DNA of 64,000 bases from Peribacillus simplex (GCF_001578185.1 NZ_CP011008.1:524001-588000), one strand, 5' to 3'; positions 34,997 to 43,814 are shown, counted from the first letter of the stretch. Notes: a model not told the origin generated them from the letters alone. Numbers and translations are program-made.

Positions 34997-35426
34997 GATG
35001 TGCCGGATTTTAAGGTCAATGAAGCATTTGTGACTTCCTATTTTTCCCCTGTTGTATGGACAATCTTGAAAATGGATAAGGCCACTTATTGGGAGGGACC
35101 TAGAAAGATGGATAGGGTAAGACTTTAAGTAGTCACTAACAGGGGAGATGTCAGAATCATTAAAGGTTAACTGTGCTGCCCTGTCAGTTTTAAAGGAATA
35201 CATGGAAATACAATTTCAAAGTAATGTGTTTTCATTATATTTGGGTATAATTTCTGTGAAATAATGAATCATTAGTGGTTTTTCGAAAAAAAAAACGAAC
35301 AAAAGCATCGCGTAATGAAAGCATGATAAAATATGCGGATATGATTATGCTACAATTGTAAAGATTGCAATTGAAATTCCTGTCTTTAGGGAAAAGTAAA
35401 ATTATTAGTTATTAGGAGGGGTTTGT
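34997..35426. other. Gene-free region upstream of nrnB
   Basis: No supported gene or RNA. Minus-strand open text at 34952-35203 runs across the rib terminator and has no ribosome site. A TATAAT at 35246-35251 lacks a good -35. CAATTG repeats near 35353-35375 flank the likely nrnB promoter. Confidence 0.4.
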
Positions 35427-36593
35427 GTGTACCATCTCTTTACACATAATGATTTAGATGGAGTCGGCTGCGGCATTGTCGCTAAGCTGGCATTCGGAGA
35501 AGAAGTAGTGGTTAGTTATAATTCAATCGGTCGCCTTAATCAAAATGTAGGAGCATTTCTTGAGCAGGCAAAGATTGAGGATACATTGATTGTTACTGAT
35601 CTATCGGTTGATGAAGATAACGAAAAAATGATTACGCAGTTTGTGGAAGACGGAGGCAAAGCGCTGCTGATCGATCATCATAAGTCAGCACTGCATTTGA
35701 ACGAGCATGATTGGGCATCTGTAACTGTCGAGCAGGAAGACGGTAAACAGACGGCAGCAACTTCATTATTCTATCAGTATGCAGTTGATAATAAATTGCT
35801 GGAACCCTCAAATATTGTCGCTGAATTCGTTGAATTGGTCCGTCAATACGATACTTGGGAATGGGAAGTAAATAAAAATTCAACGGCAAAACGGTTGAAT
35901 GACCTGTTTTTCATGATTCCGATAGAGGAATTCGAAATGAAAATCGCAAATAAGCTTTCTACTGCTGAAAGTTTCACTTTTGACGAAGTGGAGCAAACGC
36001 TTCTAAATGTAGAAGAAAGTCGAGTAGATCGGTACATAAACAGGAAAAAAAGAGAAGTTTATCAAGCTACGGTCGGTCCACATACAGCTGGTGTGGTCCA
36101 CGCAGAGTCATATCACTCAGAACTTGGAAACGAACTGTCGAAAGAATTCTCACATTTGGATTATATCGCAATCCTGATGGTCGGAAGTAAAAGAATCAGC
36201 TTCCGGACAATCCACGATGACATAGATGTTTCTGAAGTTGCTGGCAAGTACGATGGGGGGGGCCATCAAAAAGCAGCCGGTTGTACCATGTCCGAAAAGG
36301 CATATAGTCAATATGTCGAAAAGACCTTCTTTGCCGAGCCTCTTAAACGCGATGCACATAAAAATCAATTGAATGTAAAAGAATCCCCAGAGGGATGCCT
36401 ATATTCAACAAGAGAAAAACAGGACATATTCATCTATGAAGATGAAGAAGAGGAATGGATTGTTGAAATCAACGGAAAACAACAGAAAAAAACATTCGAT
36501 ACATTTGGGGATGCGGAAAAATACATGAAGCGGAAATATGCGGCATGGCTGGCCCATGATGAGAGATATGAAGAGTTTGTCAATAAAGGGTGA
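35427..36593 (+). CDS. nrnB: DHH-family oligoribonuclease NrnB
   Basis: 388 residues, close to B. subtilis NrnB/YngD (399). Degrades very short RNA (nanoRNA) from the 3' end. The N-terminus has FTHNDLDGVGCG (metal-binding Asp residues), then VTDLSVD and LIDHHKSALHL (the DHH motif), and later the DHHA1 substrate-binding motif YDGGGHQKAAGCTMSE. The start is GTG with AGGAGGGG 6-7 bases upstream. Single gene with its own terminator. The C-terminal ~80 residues are a family-specific extension rich in Lys and Glu. Confidence 0.87.
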   Translation: MYHLFTHNDLDGVGCGIVAKLAFGEEVVVSYNSIGRLNQNVGAFLEQAKIEDTLIVTDLSVDEDNEKMITQFVEDGGKALLIDHHKSALHLNEHDWASVTVEQEDGKQTAATSLFYQYAVDNKLLEPSNIVAEFVELVRQYDTWEWEVNKNSTAKRLNDLFFMIPIEEFEMKIANKLSTAESFTFDEVEQTLLNVEESRVDRYINRKKREVYQATVGPHTAGVVHAESYHSELGNELSKEFSHLDYIAILMVGSKRISFRTIHDDIDVSEVAGKYDGGGHQKAAGCTMSEKAYSQYVEKTFFAEPLKRDAHKNQLNVKESPEGCLYSTREKQDIFIYEDEEEEWIVEINGKQQKKTFDTFGDAEKYMKRKYAAWLAHDERYEEFVNKG

Positions 36594-36599
36594 ATAGGA

Positions 36600-36634
36600 A
36601 AAGCGGCTGTCCGAATGGAATAGCCGCTTTCTTA
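36600..36634. terminator. Terminator between nrnB and the YihY gene
   Basis: AAAGCGGCT ... AGCCGCTTT hairpin with a 13-base loop and A/T tracts on both sides. Confidence 0.75.
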
Positions 36635-36659
36635 GTTTCTTCCATCGAAATTCATGATT

Positions 36660-37526
36660 TTATCTTTTGAGCGGGACAGGATGTACAATCGTACGTGACT
36701 GTTTTTTTGGAATGGAATTTTGGCGATGAAGGATTGCATTTATTTCTCCGCCAATCACAAAGATCAGACCACTCAAATACAGCCATAGCATCAAGATGAT
36801 GACGCCTCCTAAACTGCCGTATGTGGAAGAATAGTTGGCAAAGTTACTGACATAGAATGAAAATCCAAGTGATATTCCAAGCCAAAGTACAGTTGCGGTC
36901 ACTGCCCCGGGGATGACATGCTTAATGGGAAAACTTTTATTAGGTGCAAAGCGATAAAGAAAAGTCAGGACGAGTGAGATGACTGCAACCGCGATAATCC
37001 ACCGTAATAAGCTGAATAAAATTTGCATTTCTTCAGGAATCGGAATGACTTGCTGTAATATATCGATGATGACTTTTCCGAAGACTGGGAGACCCAACAT
37101 GACGATGAATGCTACAACCAAGCCTAATGTCAACATAATGGAGATGAAGCGGGCTTTAAGGAAATTCCTTGTTTCTTCAACATCATAAGCGATATTCATG
37201 GAATGGATGAATGCATTCATTCCGTTGGAAGCAGACCATATGGTGCCAAGGAAACCAAAAGTCAGTAAGCCGCCGTTCCGTTCAGATAATATGTTGATGA
37301 TATTTTTCTCGATGACTTCCATCGTTTCCGTAGGCATGAAGGTTTTTATCGTGTCCAGGGCTGTCTGAATATCAATATTCAGATAAGGTAATATGGACAG
37401 CAGTAAAATGAGTAAAGGGAATAGTGCGAGTAAATAGTAATAAGCTTGTTCAGCGGCCAGCCCCGTTACACGATCTTCCTTTATTTCTTTAATCAGTTCC
37501 TTTGAAAATTTAATCGACTTATTCAT
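36660..37526 (-). CDS. YihY/BrkB-family inner membrane protein
   Basis: 288 residues, six membrane helices. Family marks: RVTGLAAEQAYYYLLALFPLLILLLS, the GTIWSASNGMNAFIHSMN stretch, and YSSTYGSLGGVIILMLWLYLSGLIFVIGGEINA near the C-terminus. Once called ribonuclease BN in error, and the real function is unknown. The start at 37526 is preferred (AGGAG about 8 bases upstream), with the ATG two codons upstream overlapping that site. A second member lies at 50.3 kb (yfkH) with the same GTIWSASNGMNA block, so this organism has at least two paralogues. Confidence 0.82.
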   Translation of the reverse strand: MNKSIKFSKELIKEIKEDRVTGLAAEQAYYYLLALFPLLILLLSILPYLNIDIQTALDTIKTFMPTETMEVIEKNIINILSERNGGLLTFGFLGTIWSASNGMNAFIHSMNIAYDVEETRNFLKARFISIMLTLGLVVAFIVMLGLPVFGKVIIDILQQVIPIPEEMQILFSLLRWIIAVAVISLVLTFLYRFAPNKSFPIKHVIPGAVTATVLWLGISLGFSFYVSNFANYSSTYGSLGGVIILMLWLYLSGLIFVIGGEINAILHRQNSIPKKQSRTIVHPVPLKR

Positions 37527-37647
37527 TCGCATCACTCCTGAATAGTTACTTAGGTTATCTGCTTCTTTTCCCTCTGTTCATGTAAGTTAATCCTCAAAAA
37601 TTAAAAGAAATTGAAATGGGCTTCCAAAGAAGAAGTCCCTTTCATGT

Positions 37648-38091
37648 TTAATCCGCCCGCTTGTAGAAGCTTGTAACAATGATATAACCTGCAATTACTC
37701 CAGTGATCGTATTTAATGTGGTGGATCCATTTGCGCCGAAATAACCAAAAACCAGCTTTGAGAGGGGCAAATCAATTTTAACTGCTTCAGAGAAATACAA
37801 AATCGGAATGATGGCGAAGTAAAGGAATGGCAAGCCAAGGATGATTATTCTTAGCCAATTCACTTTCAAATGCCCTTTTTTTGAAAAAATTTGCAGAATT
37901 CGGGGAATGGCGAGTACCATGCCCAGGAAAATCGGGAATGAAGATTCGAACAACAAGTACCCCTTAATCTCGTATGTTTCGCGGCTAAGCTTAAATAGGT
38001 GCTGTTGGTACTTTAATCCTATGAATAATACGCCCGATAATACTACTAGGAATATTAAATATCTAATGGCTCTTTTCAAAGAAAGATTCAT
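37648..38091 (-). CDS. Small hypothetical membrane protein
   Basis: 147 residues, not recognised. Four hydrophobic helices: residues ~10-28 (YLIFLVVLSGVLFIGLKYQ), ~45-66 (YLLFESSFPIFLGMVLAIPRI), ~78-105 and ~115-142 (GANGSTTLNTITGVIAGYIIV). Short basic loops and a Lys/Arg end (SFYKRAD). AAAGGGGG precedes the ATG by 8-9 bases, and codon use looks normal for the window, so it is probably a real gene. It stands alone between the YihY gene and khtU. Confidence 0.6.
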   Translation of the reverse strand: MNLSLKRAIRYLIFLVVLSGVLFIGLKYQQHLFKLSRETYEIKGYLLFESSFPIFLGMVLAIPRILQIFSKKGHLKVNWLRIIILGLPFLYFAIIPILYFSEAVKIDLPLSKLVFGYFGANGSTTLNTITGVIAGYIIVTSFYKRAD

Positions 38092-38173
38092 GATTTTTGC
38101 CCCCTTTATAACAAGTATAATAACAACTAGTAAATAATGGAAGTTATTTCGAGTGTGTTATTATAGGTAAACA

Positions 38174-38206
38174 GAAAAAAAGCCAGACAGCTTGACTGGC
38201 TTTTTT
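38174..38206. terminator. Terminator downstream of khtTU
   Basis: AAAAAAAGCCAG, 10-base loop, CTGGCTTTTTT, ending 2 bases before the khtU stop on the minus strand. T runs on both strands. Confidence 0.85.
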
Positions 38207-38208
38207 AT

Positions 38209-39435
38209 CTATTGCACTTCTTTTCCCTGTTCCTTTGGAACCTTAGGAGGGGTCCATTTGAAGACTTTATTTAGGATATTATAGATGTGTTTGGATTCTT
38301 TTGTAAGGATCGGCCCAAGAATCGCTAAGGTCAAAACATAAAGTGCCGCGAACGGGGTTAGTATAGGCATTAAACCGCCGGCAATGCCTAGGTTTGCCAA
38401 AATTATGGAGAATTCGCCACGTGAAACGATCGTTAAACCGATGTTTGCGGAAGCTCTGTGAGATAAACCGGATTTGCGTCCGGCAATCATACCAGCAACA
38501 AAGTTACCGATTATAGTGATGATGACAGCTCCAAGAACCATCCAGACAGCTCCACCAAGCGTCGTCGGATCGATACTCAATCCAAAGCTAAAGAAGAATA
38601 TGGCCCCGAAGAAGTCTCTAAAGGGAATGACAAGTTTCTCAATCCTGTCGCTGTGTTCCGTCTCAGAAAAGACTAGGCCGAGCAGTAATGCACCAATGGC
38701 TTCTGCAACATGAATCGTTTCCGAGAAACCTGCAATGAAGAATAGTAAAGCGAACACGACGATGATAAAAATCTCATCAGAGGTTATATTGAATAATTTG
38801 TTAAGGATCCCAGATGCTTTCCGGGCGATAACAAAAAATACAAGCATATACCCAATCGCGATAAAAGTAGAAAGTAACGTTCCCCAAATGGAACCAGAGG
38901 AGCTTAATACCAATCCGGATACGACTGATAAATAAACAGCGAGGAAGATATCTTCAAACATGATGATGCCAAGGATAAGCTCCGTTTCATTGTTCCCGGT
39001 CCTTTTAAGGTCCACAAGCACCTTTGCCACAATGGCGCTGGATGAAAAGCTGATTATCCCTGTTAATATTAGTACTTCTTTTAAAGGAAGACCGAGAAGG
39101 AAACCATATACAAAGGCTAATCCCGCGTTGATTACAATGTAATACGTTCCGCCTGTCACGATATTTTTCCCGGACTTCATAAGCTTTTTAACGGAAAATT
39201 CCAGACCTAAGTAAAAAAGAAGGAATAAGATACCGACACGTCCGAGGAACGCTATGATTTCATCACTTTCAATGAAACGTAGGTCAAGTAATCCGAATTG
39301 TGGGGCATGAGGGCCAACGAGCATCCCGATGATAATTAATAGTGGAACATTTGAGATTTTAAATTTACCTGCAACGAGAGCAGCCAATGCTACTAGAAGT
39401 AGGGCAGTTCCCACTTCAAAGACTAAATGGTCCAT
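38209..39435 (-). CDS. khtU: K+/H+ antiporter membrane subunit KhtU
   Basis: 408 residues, identical in length to B. subtilis KhtU (YhaU). CPA2-family cation:proton antiporter with about 12 helices. Visible are the GILFLLFYLGLEFSVKKL stretch, the SFSSSAIVAKVL helix, FEDIFLAVYLSVVSG, and IVSRGEFSIILANLG. Exports K+ (and NH4+) in exchange for protons under alkaline or electrophile stress. It lies 6 bases after khtT and is surely cotranscribed. Its AAAGGAG is 13 bases from the ATG, so coupling with khtT is likely. Confidence 0.9.
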   Translation of the reverse strand: MDHLVFEVGTALLLVALAALVAGKFKISNVPLLIIIGMLVGPHAPQFGLLDLRFIESDEIIAFLGRVGILFLLFYLGLEFSVKKLMKSGKNIVTGGTYYIVINAGLAFVYGFLLGLPLKEVLILTGIISFSSSAIVAKVLVDLKRTGNNETELILGIIMFEDIFLAVYLSVVSGLVLSSSGSIWGTLLSTFIAIGYMLVFFVIARKASGILNKLFNITSDEIFIIVVFALLFFIAGFSETIHVAEAIGALLLGLVFSETEHSDRIEKLVIPFRDFFGAIFFFSFGLSIDPTTLGGAVWMVLGAVIITIIGNFVAGMIAGRKSGLSHRASANIGLTIVSRGEFSIILANLGIAGGLMPILTPFAALYVLTLAILGPILTKESKHIYNILNKVFKWTPPKVPKEQGKEVQ

Positions 39436-39441
39436 ATGAGC

Positions 39442-39939
39442 TTAGTCACTCCTTTCGTCGGTCAATAATTCTCTTGTCAGGTTACGGATATCTTTTCTTT
39501 CCCCGGATATCACAAGGGTATCGCCTGTTTCGATGATAGAGTCGGGACCAGGATTATTCAGTTGTTTTTTTCCTTTTTTCGAATGGGCAATGACGGTTAC
39601 GTTATAATTGCTCCTGATATCTATCGAACCGATCGTTTGATTGATGGCCTTGGAACCAGGTTCCACTTTGAACCATTCAATCACTAAGTCTCCCAATGAC
39701 ATTTCAATCGTTTCAAGTGCTTGTGGTTTATAAACCATTCCGCCTATGATGGAAGCCATTTGCCGTGATTCTTGATCGTTAAGGGTGATGCTCGATATGA
39801 CGTCTTCATGTTCACTATCAAAATGGTACAATTCCCGACGGCCGTCATCGTGAATAACGATTACTAACTTTTCATCATTCCTTGTTATGATTTCAAATTT
39901 TTGACCAATACCAGGAAGTTCACTTTCTCTAATTCTCAC
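39442..39939 (-). CDS. khtT: KhtT, TrkA-C regulatory subunit of the K+/H+ antiporter
   Basis: 165 residues, matching B. subtilis KhtT. The C-terminal ~80 residues form a TrkA-C (RCK_C) domain, from MSLGDLVIEWFKVEPGSKAINQTIGSIDI to DSIIETGDTLVISGERKDI, which in B. subtilis binds cyclic di-AMP and gates KhtU. The N-terminal half (RIRESELPGIGQKFEI) is the KhtT-specific domain. The start is GTG, with AAGGAGG 7 bases upstream. khtS, which precedes khtT in B. subtilis, is not present. An integrase-like gene occupies that place. Confidence 0.9.
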   Translation of the reverse strand: MRIRESELPGIGQKFEIITRNDEKLVIVIHDDGRRELYHFDSEHEDVISSITLNDQESRQMASIIGGMVYKPQALETIEMSLGDLVIEWFKVEPGSKAINQTIGSIDIRSNYNVTVIAHSKKGKKQLNNPGPDSIIETGDTLVISGERKDIRNLTRELLTDERSD

Positions 39940-39990
39940 TGGAATTCCTCCTTAAAATGTTGGTTAGAGTTTACAGAAGATAGCAGAATG

Positions 39991-40554
39991 TTATAAGTTA
40001 ACGTCAATATTCGTCTTGAATTTCTTCTCCTTGGATATGCCGATGTATTTTAATGTCTCCGATGGACTTGAATGATGGTAATGCTTTTGTATCAAGGCTA
40101 GTGAAACTCCTTGTTTATAGGCATGGTAGCCAAAAGTTTTACGCATCGAACTTGCTCCGAATTTACCCGTCAGACCTGCACCTTCCACAGCATCATGGAT
40201 AATCCGGTGCGCCTGTTGACGTGTAATCGGCTTTTTCGTCTTAGGGGAAAGAAATAAAAACTGACCTTCGATAACCTTCGAACCTTTAAGGTATTCTTGT
40301 AAGGCAGTTCGGACTTTCAGGTTCAAATAAATTTGGTTGACCTCGTCATTTTCCATCCGTTGCTCATAGAACTCCTTGATTTTTCCAGTTTCATCAAGAA
40401 CGTTAGCGGCGGTGATTTCGAGCATTTCATTTATCTTCATACCAGTATTGATGCCAAGTACGAACAATAAATAATCCCGACTGGAATGAGCTCGTAAGTA
40501 TGTTTTAATTTTGCTGATCTGATTGATATCCTTAAAGGCTTCTACATATTCCAT
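39991..40554 (-). CDS. Small tyrosine-recombinase-like protein with altered catalytic residues
   Basis: 187 residues. Catalytic-domain-only tyrosine recombinase of the stand-alone YoeC type. The usual first catalytic Arg (TGLR.xEL) is Lys here (NTGMKINEML), and the His of HxLR is Ser (GASSMRKTFGYH). The second Arg, the later His (HHSSPSETL) and the Tyr (KYIGI) remain. Two of the active-site residues therefore differ from the norm and strand cleavage is doubtful, while DNA binding may persist. ATG at 40554 follows AGAGGAG by 8 bases. No phage or transposon genes surround it. Its promoter is bracketed by a perfect 13-bp inverted repeat. It may be a regulator derived from a recombinase. Confidence 0.75.
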   Translation of the reverse strand: MEYVEAFKDINQISKIKTYLRAHSSRDYLLFVLGINTGMKINEMLEITAANVLDETGKIKEFYEQRMENDEVNQIYLNLKVRTALQEYLKGSKVIEGQFLFLSPKTKKPITRQQAHRIIHDAVEGAGLTGKFGASSMRKTFGYHAYKQGVSLALIQKHYHHSSPSETLKYIGISKEKKFKTNIDVNL

Positions 40555-40572
40555 AAGATCTTCTCCTCTTAC

Positions 40573-40615
40573 CAATGTAACATAATTATATTATATCACA
40601 ACTTATGTTACATTG
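40573..40615. promoter_or_regulatory. 13-bp perfect inverted repeat over the promoter of the recombinase-like gene
   Basis: CAATGTAACATAA (40573-40585) and TTATGTTACATTG (40603-40615) are exact inverted copies with 17 bases between. On the minus strand an extended -10 (TGATATAAT) lies in the spacer, so a protein bound to the arms would cover the promoter. The layout also resembles a recombinase core site (two 13-bp arms around a spacer). Confidence 0.6.
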
Positions 40616-40780
40616 CATGAGTTTAGTCCTGGAGAAATAATCTTTCCCAAAAAGCAACGCATACTGTCGAACTAAAAACCATTTTCCTTATTCTCTACCC
40701 AAACGAGGTAAAATATATCAGGGAAGATATTTAACTAAAATGTGGAGATTATCATCATGGGAACATCAGGCTTGTAGATA

Positions 40781-40812
40781 AAAAAAAGAAACCCCAAGTT
40801 GGGATTCCTTCA
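40781..40812 (-). terminator. Terminator of mreBH
   Basis: Minus strand: GGAATCCCAA / TTGGGGTTTC-type hairpin, followed by eight T residues, just after the stop codon. Confidence 0.75.
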
Positions 40813-40817
40813 TCATT

Positions 40818-41825
40818 TTAATATACGGCTTTTTGTAATTTGTGAATGACCTCAAGTGAAAGCCCTGTTCCGATGGCAACTGATTCAAGCGGATTATCTG
40901 CAAGTTGGACTGGGACGACAATTTCATTCGTCAGCCATTCTTGTATCCCGTTGAGAAGTGCACCCCCGCCGGATAAAATGACACCTTGATCGACGATATC
41001 CCCGCTTAATTCAGGAGGACAGTCTTCCAAAGTGGCCCTGATTGCTTCCAATATATGAAGAAGCGATTCTTGGATGGCTTCCTGGACGTCAGTGGATGAT
41101 ATTGTAATCGGCTTTGGAAGACCCGTTACAAGATCGCGGCCCCTGACTTCCATGGTGATCACAGGATGTTCAACGAGTGCGTAGCCAATTTCTTTTTTTA
41201 TTTCCTCGGCTGTTCTTTCCCCGATCAGCACATTATGTTTTTTTCTAACATATTGGCTGATATCTTCATCCAATTGATCTCCACCAATTCTAATTGAATT
41301 ACAAGAAACGACGCCGCCGTAAGATATGATTGCGACCTCAGTCGTGCCGCCGCCGATATCAACGATGACATTGGCAATGGGCTCTTCGACAGGCAGGCCT
41401 GCGCCGATTGCTGCCGCTACTGGTTCCTCAATAAGGTGGACCTGTTTGGCTCCGCAGCTTTTGACAGCATCCTGAATGGCCCTTCTCTCAACTGATGTGG
41501 AACCTGATGGTGTACAGACCACTACACTAGGCTTTCGAATCGATAAGCCTAATGCCTTACTTGCTTTTTTCATGATTTCCCGAAGCATTTGCGCGGTTAC
41601 ATTAAAATCCGCAATGACACCGTCCTTAAGTGGACGGATCGCAACGATATTTCCAGGTGTTTTCCCGATCATGTTCTTAGCATCCACACCGACTGCCAAT
41701 ACTTTATTAGTCTCTATATCAATGGCCACCACCGATGGCTCATTAAATACGATTCCTTTATTTTTACTGTAAACTAGCGTATTTGCAGTTCCTAAGTCAA
41801 TGCCTATTTCTGTATTTGATAACAT
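40818..41825 (-). CDS. mreBH: Rod-shape protein MreBH (MreB paralogue)
   Basis: 335 residues, the exact length of B. subtilis MreBH. Bacterial actin that guides cell-wall hydrolases and synthesis along the cylinder. Actin-fold motifs: [13 protein letters not shown] (phosphate 1), [43 protein letters not shown] (phosphate 2), [11 protein letters not shown] (adenosine). MreBH-like features rather than MreB or Mbl are the start [12 protein letters not shown], the [13 protein letters not shown] stretch and the end [12 protein letters not shown]. It is a single gene, as in B. subtilis, with no mreCD beside it. The ribosome site is GGAGGGG. Confidence 0.92.
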   Translation of the reverse strand: MLSNTEIGIDLGTANTLVYSKNKGIVFNEPSVVAIDIETNKVLAVGVDAKNMIGKTPGNIVAIRPLKDGVIADFNVTAQMLREIMKKASKALGLSIRKPSVVVCTPSGSTSVERRAIQDAVKSCGAKQVHLIEEPVAAAIGAGLPVEEPIANVIVDIGGGTTEVAIISYGGVVSCNSIRIGGDQLDEDISQYVRKKHNVLIGERTAEEIKKEIGYALVEHPVITMEVRGRDLVTGLPKPITISSTDVQEAIQESLLHILEAIRATLEDCPPELSGDIVDQGVILSGGGALLNGIQEWLTNEIVVPVQLADNPLESVAIGTGLSLEVIHKLQKAVY

Positions 41826-41879
41826 CTAGTCACCCCTCCATAAGAGTTTGACCCCCTATATATTCATTCTACCTTTTAT

Positions 41880-42225
41880 AGCGAGTTTGTGGGGGTGGGA
41901 AATCTAGTAAATTGTGGAAATGCCGAACTGTTCCTTTCATAGAGCGAAAACATGATGAAATATAAAAATGCGCTGGCGATGGAGAGCGGGGCCAACATTC
42001 TGCCTATTGCAGCTGCTGCAAAATATTTCCCCATGTGTAAGGGCAAGCTTGGATACAAATGCTTGCCGTTGACTACCAAATCGATCTGCACAATAGCCGC
42101 CAAATAAATTGGCCACGACGGCAAAAAAATGTGAAAGGATCAGCGGTAATCCAAGAAAAGGAAAATGAAACCCAGGATAACCGGCAAGGTAGATTTTTAA
42201 ATTATTTCCAATCTCGTAAGTCATA
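41880..42225 (-). pseudogene. Unidentified membrane-protein remnant (frameshifted)
   Basis: Two overlapping minus-strand frames make better sense joined: NNLKIYLAGYPGFHFPFLGLPL and SHFFAVVANLFGG in one (about 42210-42090), then, one base shifted, YLAAIVQIDLVVNGKH, LPLHMGKYFAAAAIGR and MLAPLSIASAFLYFIMFSLYER (about 42100-41930) in the other. Both halves are hydrophobic with conserved-looking loops. A ribosome-site-like GAGGGG lies upstream near 42265, followed by ATGATGGGG in yet another frame. I do not recognise the family. The AAIGRMLAPLSI pattern recalls loops of carboxylate transporters but that is weak. Confidence 0.4.
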
Positions 42226-42351
42226 AGTAATTCTTGCTTCCTCGTATTTTCCCCATCATACCCCTCGCTTCAGGGTGCAAGACAGCTTTGAACCAGCTTA
42301 TTTTATGTTAAGATATAGATGAAAATCCGCTTAGATAAAGAAGGTAATTTT

Positions 42352-43449
42352 GTGAGTGCAAATTTAATCGAGAGTAAGAGTTTTAGAGTCATCTTTACAT
42401 CTTTTTTAGCTTTCCTGGGTGGATATGCGTTTGATGGCCTTGGGATATACTTACCATGGATGCTAGGACCATTATTCGTGGTGATGATTGCGAAAGTGAA
42501 GTTAGGGAAGTACATGTTTTGGTCTAAAACCTTTAGAAGCACAGGATTGGTCATTCTTGGTTTGCAACTGGGCAGTTCATTCACGAAACAATCGTTAAAT
42601 GAGATGCTTGAATATTTGCCGGTTATGCTTTTTACGACAATCGCAATCATTTTGTTTACAGTTTTGACTGGCTGGTTTATAGGGAAGCGAATGGACTTAT
42701 CATTGAGCACTTCCATGCTTGGCAGTTTTCCGGGAGGTCTATCCCAGATGGTGGTCTTAAGTGAGGAAATGAAGGATAGTGATGAAACGGTTGTAGGTTT
42801 CATGCAAACACTTAGGGTCATCCTTGTGATATCCATTGTTCCTTGGCTTGTGACCCATGTAATGTCAGTTGAATCAGGTGCGGTATTGGACAAATCGGAG
42901 CGGCCGTTTTTCTTATTTGAATATGATGGAAAGTTAGCAATCATGATGTTGGCAACCTTGCTATTATTCATCTACATCACAAAGAAGGCGAATTTCCCGC
43001 TGCCTTTTTTACTAGGACCTCTCATGGCCGCAGCCTTATTTAATTTAGTAGGTCCAGGTGCCCCGCAAATTCCTGACTTTTGGTTGAACTTTTCGCAATT
43101 GTTGATTGGCGCACATTTAGGCTACACACTGAAGGTTGATAATCCCCGACTTTTCAGAAAGATGTTCGGGGCCGTATTCCTCAGTAATGTCCTGTTAATT
43201 GGATTTTGCTATTATCTTTCCATTCAATTTGCTCCGATCCTATCCTTGCAGGCGAACGAATTATTTTTGAGCATGGCGCCAGGCGGCGTGGCCGAAATGG
43301 CAGTCACAGCCATGTCTGTACATGTGGATTTATCCGTTGTCACAAGCTTTCATTTATTCAGGATCTTATTCATTTTATTTTTTCTATCACCCATCATAAA
43401 ATGGTTGGATGGAAGAATCCATGGGAAGCAGAAACAGGGACAAGGCTGA
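42352..43449 (+). CDS. AbrB-type membrane protein (duplicated AbrB/AmoA-like domain)
   Basis: 365 residues, about ten helices in two repeats. Each repeat has the same pattern: a glycine/proline-rich LPWMLGPLFVVMIAK or LPFLLGPLMAAALFN segment, then a LGLQLGSSFTK or IGAHLGYTLK segment, then SFPGGLSQMVVLSEEM or MAPGGVAEMAVTAMSV. This is the membrane family often labelled AbrB transporter or putative ammonia monooxygenase, with unknown function. It is not the AbrB DNA-binding regulator. GTG at 42352 is preferred because AAGGT lies 7-8 bases upstream. ATG at 42319 has no ribosome site and may fall at the transcription start. A terminator overlaps the stop codon. Confidence 0.75.
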   Translation: MSANLIESKSFRVIFTSFLAFLGGYAFDGLGIYLPWMLGPLFVVMIAKVKLGKYMFWSKTFRSTGLVILGLQLGSSFTKQSLNEMLEYLPVMLFTTIAIILFTVLTGWFIGKRMDLSLSTSMLGSFPGGLSQMVVLSEEMKDSDETVVGFMQTLRVILVISIVPWLVTHVMSVESGAVLDKSERPFFLFEYDGKLAIMMLATLLLFIYITKKANFPLPFLLGPLMAAALFNLVGPGAPQIPDFWLNFSQLLIGAHLGYTLKVDNPRLFRKMFGAVFLSNVLLIGFCYYLSIQFAPILSLQANELFLSMAPGGVAEMAVTAMSVHVDLSVVTSFHLFRILFILFFLSPIIKWLDGRIHGKQKQGQG

Positions 43450-43469
43450 CAGGCTTTGTCCCTGTTTTC
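43432..43469 (+). terminator. Terminator overlapping the end of the AbrB-type gene
   Basis: AAACAGGGACAAGGC, loop TGACAG (containing the TGA stop), GCTTTGTCCCTGTTTT. Confidence 0.8.
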
Positions 43470-43519
43470 AATATGGAATTACTATGTCGAAAACTTTTAG
43501 CATTGCCCATAAAAGGGTA

Positions 43520-43622
43520 GCACTCACGAGTAAAAGCATGAAACTCACGAGTAAAGCACCGAAACTTAAGAGTAAATGAACAATTTTCAGGCGCAAAGCG
43601 AAACTCACGAACGAAACGCCCT
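43520..43622. repeat. Tandem array, about 20-21-bp period, five units
   Basis: The motif ACTCACGAGTAAA recurs with anchors at 43522, 43543, 43564 (ACTTAAGAGTAAA), about 43584 (degenerate) and 43603 (ACTCACGAACGAA). Spacing is 21, 21, about 20 and 19 bp. Intergenic, about 50 bp behind a terminator. The sequence is unlike the arrays at 23.0 and 63.1 kb, but period and position match them. Confidence 0.7.
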
Positions 43623-43768
43623 GAAATTCCATTTTCGACGGAATTTTTAATTGGACTATTGAAATATGCTGTTGAATTCGACCTTACAAGTAGTGGAAAA
43701 AGTGGGATTTGTGGTAATTTAATTAAATTTAAAATTAGTAAAATAATCCTCACTTTTTTTTAACTTCA

Positions 43769-43776
43769 TCCGATAT
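43769..43776 (+). promoter_or_regulatory. Possible sigma-D -10 element of motAB
   Basis: TCCGATAT matches 7 of 8 bases of the sigma-D -10 (GCCGATAT), which drives motility genes in Bacillus. The -35 (TAAA at 14-16 bases) is not evident, so support is partial. Confidence 0.4.
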
Positions 43777-43814
43777 AAGGAGGAGACGAGACTTTAAATG
43801 AATGGGTGAGTAAT

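Noticed and set aside
34952..35203. 83-codon minus-strand frame after ribH
   Set aside because: Runs through the rib terminator, lacks a ribosome site, and shows no family features.
42303..42971. 222-codon minus-strand frame opposite the AbrB-type gene
   Set aside because: It is the antisense shadow of a clearly coding membrane-protein gene with duplicated motifs.
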